Source: Lepidonotus clava (Eukaryota > Annelida > Polychaeta > Phyllodocida > Polynoidae). Taken from it: 64,000 nucleotides of DNA. The notes beneath the pieces are model-generated. The model was not told the origin of the DNA. It saw only the letters and a list, made by a program, of their open reading frames with translations, and did not search any database. The stretch's first letter is position 1; each line of letters begins with the position of its first letter. Made by a program: the position numbers and the translations under genes. Positions 60,381-64,000 of this stretch are shown in pieces. Where the stretch lies: contig OW387133.1 in the NCBI GenBank assembly GCA_936440205.1, positions 11,684,001 to 11,748,000 on the forward strand, given 5' to 3'.

Positions 60381-63300
60381 ATGAGCAACATGTTTGGAGA
60401 AAAGGCGTTAGAGCTCATAAAAGAGCTTCAGAGAGCAAGAGACGGGAGCCTTTCGCCATTCAATGTAAGTAATTTATTTCAACGTGGCTCAGCGCTGACT
60501 GTTTCAACGGTAACACTAGTTGAATACGGCTAGCCGAAGTGGGTTCGCTGTGTTGTGCCTTGTCACACTGACACTGTGACAGGCTTGTGACGTGGATTAT
60601 CATGGACCAATCAATGTAAACATAATACAGCCTTGGGGCCCCCCAACAAAGGGAAAGTGGGTAGAAAGCGTACATGTCCCCCAAAAAACAACACACAGAA
60701 GCCGCCCAAACAGACATACAGAACTCTGAGAGCCAAGCAAACCACCAAAAATAAACGCACTAGATCTAGGCCTACCGGTTCTCCTACACAAAACAGAAAA
60801 CAATCACGGAGTCACCTAAAGGGAAATACGAAAGCCGCTCTATAAATTGCTCCATTATTGTATGTATACTCAAAACAATGTGACTTGATGAAAAATAGGA
60901 AATGCATCTCCATGTAAATATGTTAATATATGTTGCTACACTTTATATTCATAAGCGACCTTACGCAAGGGACCTAGTCAAACATAGATACACTCATCTA
61001 TAAGGTGCTGTCCCACTCTAGGTGCTCCCTATTTATTTTTGATACATAAGGCTAGAACCACTGCTAGTAGTCAAAATATAAGTCAAGTCAGCATTGCAAT
61101 ATGGACTCGGACCATAACAGCAAGTGAACATGCAGTGCTGCCTCCTGACTGGTTATTGTGTTACTAGTAGATCTACTGTTGAGTTAATTGTAAGTTAGTT
61201 TAGTAATTACATTAGCATTTGTTTAGAAAACTCATCCTAGTCAACACCTCAGTGTATCTCAAAATGTTATTTTTGTATTTGTTTCTTGTACTTGTAAAAA
61301 ACCTTGTATATTCCTTTGCCCGGAAGGGTTGTGAATAAAGTATTCGTATTCGTATTGGTGAACTCAGCGTCTCAGGCCCCTGTCATCTTTCTACTACTCT
61401 TCAGATAAGGTGATAGGGTTAGAACCTAGGCTGTTACTTTACAGTTCTATGCCAGGGCTCAACATTAAGGATTTTGGTTTTGTGCCCAGCCGTTGGCAGG
61501 TGTGGGTGAAATTTTACATGCCCGACTCTTGAATTTACCTGTCCATCTCTCCTAACGTTATATGCCAAAATTGTACCTGACCCTTCGAGCAGGTGAATGT
61601 CAACTTTTACCTAGCCCCCCGGGCCTACCCCACCTCAAATTTTACCTGCCCCGGGCAGGTGGGCAATGCTGTTAGATCCCGGTGTTAGATCTACTTGTAA
61701 TGAAACAGCAACTTTTTGTGCAGGTTTGGAACCACAAGCTAACAGTACAAAGTAGGCTAGCTCTAAAACTCTAGCACTGCTTTACCAACTGGGCTTGTGA
61801 TTGTTGTTAGATCTATGTTTGGGGTGTATTTGTAGTCCATTTGTTTGATAGATTACTTCTTCATTTAGGCTAGTCCAAGTCATTATCTTCTGTCCTGAGG
61901 ATCATGGATCAGCTCCCGACAGCTGACAAGAACACTCTCATGAAAGGATATTTCTCTATTGATGTCCAAAACATATTATACGCCACTCACTTCATGTTAG
62001 CATTTCACCAGTCCATAGGCTAAGTCCACTCAGCTCACTCAACCAAATACCCTAGAAGGGTATCTATACCTATACCGCGTTCGGGAGTCTATGTTTGCGC
62101 ATGCGTGGTCCTTTGGCGCCGGTGCCTGTGGGTGGACAAGCGCGACCCTTCAGCCTATCAGGACCCTCCCTTTTTCAAAATGGCACCGCCCACTGGGCTC
62201 TCTCCCTAATGCGATATACCCAGGATATCAGCCATATGCAGGTCCTTACTCATGTATGATTTGAACAACTCTGTGTGCTAGGGGTTTGAGGTCCGTAGAT
62301 CTATTATCACTACTAGCTACCTGCAGATTTACCCTCCACTATGTAGATCTAGTGCATGGAGGTCTCCTGCCTATATTTAGCAACAACCTGTTACACATAC
62401 AGCCTACAGGGCACATTGCCCACCTGCCCGGGCAGGTAAAAATTTAGGTGGGGCAGGTAGAATTTGACACCAACCTGCTGAAAGGGCAGGTAAAAATGTC
62501 TTGTAATAATGATTCAGTATTGGAGGGTAGATAACTTTTAGGATTGGGCAGGTAAAAGTAACTTTACCTGCACCTGCCTGACGGACAGCAACATAAAACC
62601 CCTTAATGTTGAGCTCTGCCACATCATCTTAAGTGTGGAATGATGCTACATCAGTACAGTACTACTCTATGTAACTGATTAACACTATGGGGGATGAGTT
62701 TTATTAGCTCTTTGATTGTGACACCCTAGAGGTTAAAAGAGCCACCTATTATGTCCTATATTGAAGCACACTTCCCTAGAAACCATACATTATCGATGGG
62801 AGCCCTCTTTAAATCTCAAGACCCCTCTACGCTACTCATCTAGCCACATTCGGTTGTATCATCAGAGATAGGTTCAGAGAAAATGGTGCCAAGACACATG
62901 CATATATATACAACAGATGCTTTAAGAGAATCCGGCCAAAAAGTTTCCAAATCAAACAGTAACCATACAAATTAACAGTCTGTGACATTGGCCATAGGCT
63001 GGTCGACCATCCAGGTTTAACAACAACCGGCATGTAGTGGGTTCTCCCAATGCATCCGTAGAGAACCATTTACCATTTTCAGTGCAAATATTTGGTGCAA
63101 CATGTGCATTTTGACTGTTGCCTCGAAACACTTCCTGCTCTGCAACCCAGGCTAGTACGTCTTGATGCCGTAGAAAATAGCTTTCATCCCACTTGCCAAG
63201 CAGAATTCACGTCTAGGACGTACAGATTTTACCTTAATTCTTAAACATAAGATTAGGTAGACTAACATGATGTTAATATTGTTTCTTCAGGAGGACCAAG

Positions 63301-64000
63301 TTCGACAAATCTTGGAAGAAATGAGAGTGCTGTATGAACAGAATCAAAAAGAAGTGTAAGTTGCATTCCGTATTGATTTAGTATTTCCGTTACTGCGTAT
63401 ACAAGGCGTATTCGTTGGTTGATACACGGCATATCGATTCAGCCAATAACATTAAAAAATATTGGTATAACAGAAAACTTTCCATTTAGTATGCACATGA
63501 GTAGTCTTAAAAAGTCGATTTACAACAATATTTCCGTGTGTGTATTCTTTTAGGAGCCTAGCGTTAGGAGGAGAAACCCACTTATTTTCAAGCATCCAAC
63601 TAAGACACGCAGCTTTGGAGCGGAATAAAAGATGCCTCCTTGCCTATATGTAAGTTTGACGCGGTTTTTGGTACGAGTGTTCGTTTTTTCAGGGTAACAT
63701 AATAATATGTGGCTTTGATGATTCTAGAAAAGTGGTTGCATCAAATAGTCAAACATCTAAGAATTGTATGAATCAAAGAACATATTTTCAGAAACATATT
63801 TGGCTTCTATAAGGTGCATTTAATCAAATATAAAGCAGTCTGTTTTCCCGGCATTGCGGGCACATTCAATTAGATATTAGTATGCGGAATTCAGGAAATA
63901 TAGTCATAGAGTAGGGTAGGTGACTATTGACCCTTAATTGAGTATCTAAATGCGGCAATTTAAATAGTATAGCCTACGCTAATACCATATCCTGCAGCCC
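60381..64000 (+). CDS. GINS1: GINS complex subunit 1 (PSF1), 5' part
   Basis: Three in-phase exons: 60381-60464 (MSNMFGEKALELIKELQRAR...), 63291-63355 (EDQVRQILEEMRVLYEQNQK) and 63554-63649 (LALGGETHLFSSIQLRHAAL to RCLLAY). They match the conserved N-terminal A-domain of PSF1, up to the RNKRC(L)xAYx block. GINS1 is part of the GINS tetramer which, with CDC45 and MCM2-7, forms the replicative helicase in the nucleus. The rest lies past the right edge. A second in-frame Met (position 4) aligns with the mammalian start. Confidence 0.95.
61454..61672. mobile_element. GGGCAGGT family element, copy 2
   Basis: Starts AGGGCTCAACATTAAGGATT; the right end is cut after CAGGTGGGCAATGCT. Same family as 22155-22366. 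Confidence 0.55.
62060..62245. mobile_element. MITE family C, interior copy
   Basis: CGTTCGGGAGTCTATG, GCGCATGCGTGGTCC, GGTGGACAAGCG and CCCACTGGGCTCTCTCCCTA parallel the inside of 10448-10714 in inverted order. The outer inverted repeats are not clear. Confidence 0.55.
62410..62617. mobile_element. GGGCAGGT family element, copy 3
   Basis: Begins TGCCCACCTGCCCGGGCAGG and ends CCCCTTAATGTTGAGCTCT. Same family as copies 1 and 2; only about 740 bp from copy 2. Confidence 0.55.

Larger units (their letters stand above)
60465..63290. other. GINS1 intron 1 with repeat copies
   Basis: Contains two GGGCAGGT elements (61454-61672, 62410-62617), an interior copy of MITE family C (62060-62245) and a CTCTAGCACTG word (61760). 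No other gene seen. Confidence 0.6.

Overview
The window is animal nuclear DNA: AT-rich, with split genes, GT-AG introns, CpG-containing promoter stretches and many short terminal-inverted-repeat elements. The recognisable proteins (FSIP1, ABHD12, GINS1, a NO66-like protein, a universal stress protein and a Ty3/Gypsy element) point to a bilaterian, most likely an aquatic invertebrate such as a mollusc, brachiopod, annelid, ambulacrarian or lancelet. I cannot settle the phylum from the sequence. Almost all genes are many small exons, so I rebuilt them by hand from splice sites and reading phase. The FSIP1, ABHD12 and 14-exon gene models keep phase at every junction.

Layout, left to right. 1-2250 (+): 3' part of an unrecognised gene whose main exon is a 24-bp minisatellite coding for EDGTPVTV-type octads, followed by a small reader-like C-terminal domain. 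2345-5370: a 395-bp satellite, six copies, with dimeric higher-order structure. 5926-12110 (-): N-terminal half of a NO66/RIOX1-like ribosomal oxygenase, whose JmjC exons are not visible. 12170-24240 (+): complete FSIP1-like gene, head-to-head with the NO66-like gene. 25222-27655 (-): universal stress protein gene. 29788-32525 (-): small Pro/Ser-rich protein. 34484-40360: young Ty3/Gypsy LTR element, broken in the 3' part of pol. 40458-47728 (+): 14-exon gene for a basic, disordered nuclear-type protein I do not recognise. 50262-50822 (-): possible small membrane protein beside a CpG-rich promoter. 51457-60064 (-): complete ABHD12-like lipase. 60381 to the right edge (+): first three exons of GINS1, head-to-head with ABHD12.

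The genes do not form one pathway. The notable arrangements are two divergent pairs sharing short promoters (NO66-like/FSIP1 and ABHD12/GINS1, the second also adjacent in human), and introns loaded with at least a dozen families of short non-coding inverted-repeat elements, several present in two or three copies within 64 kb. No tRNA, rRNA or CRISPR array was seen.
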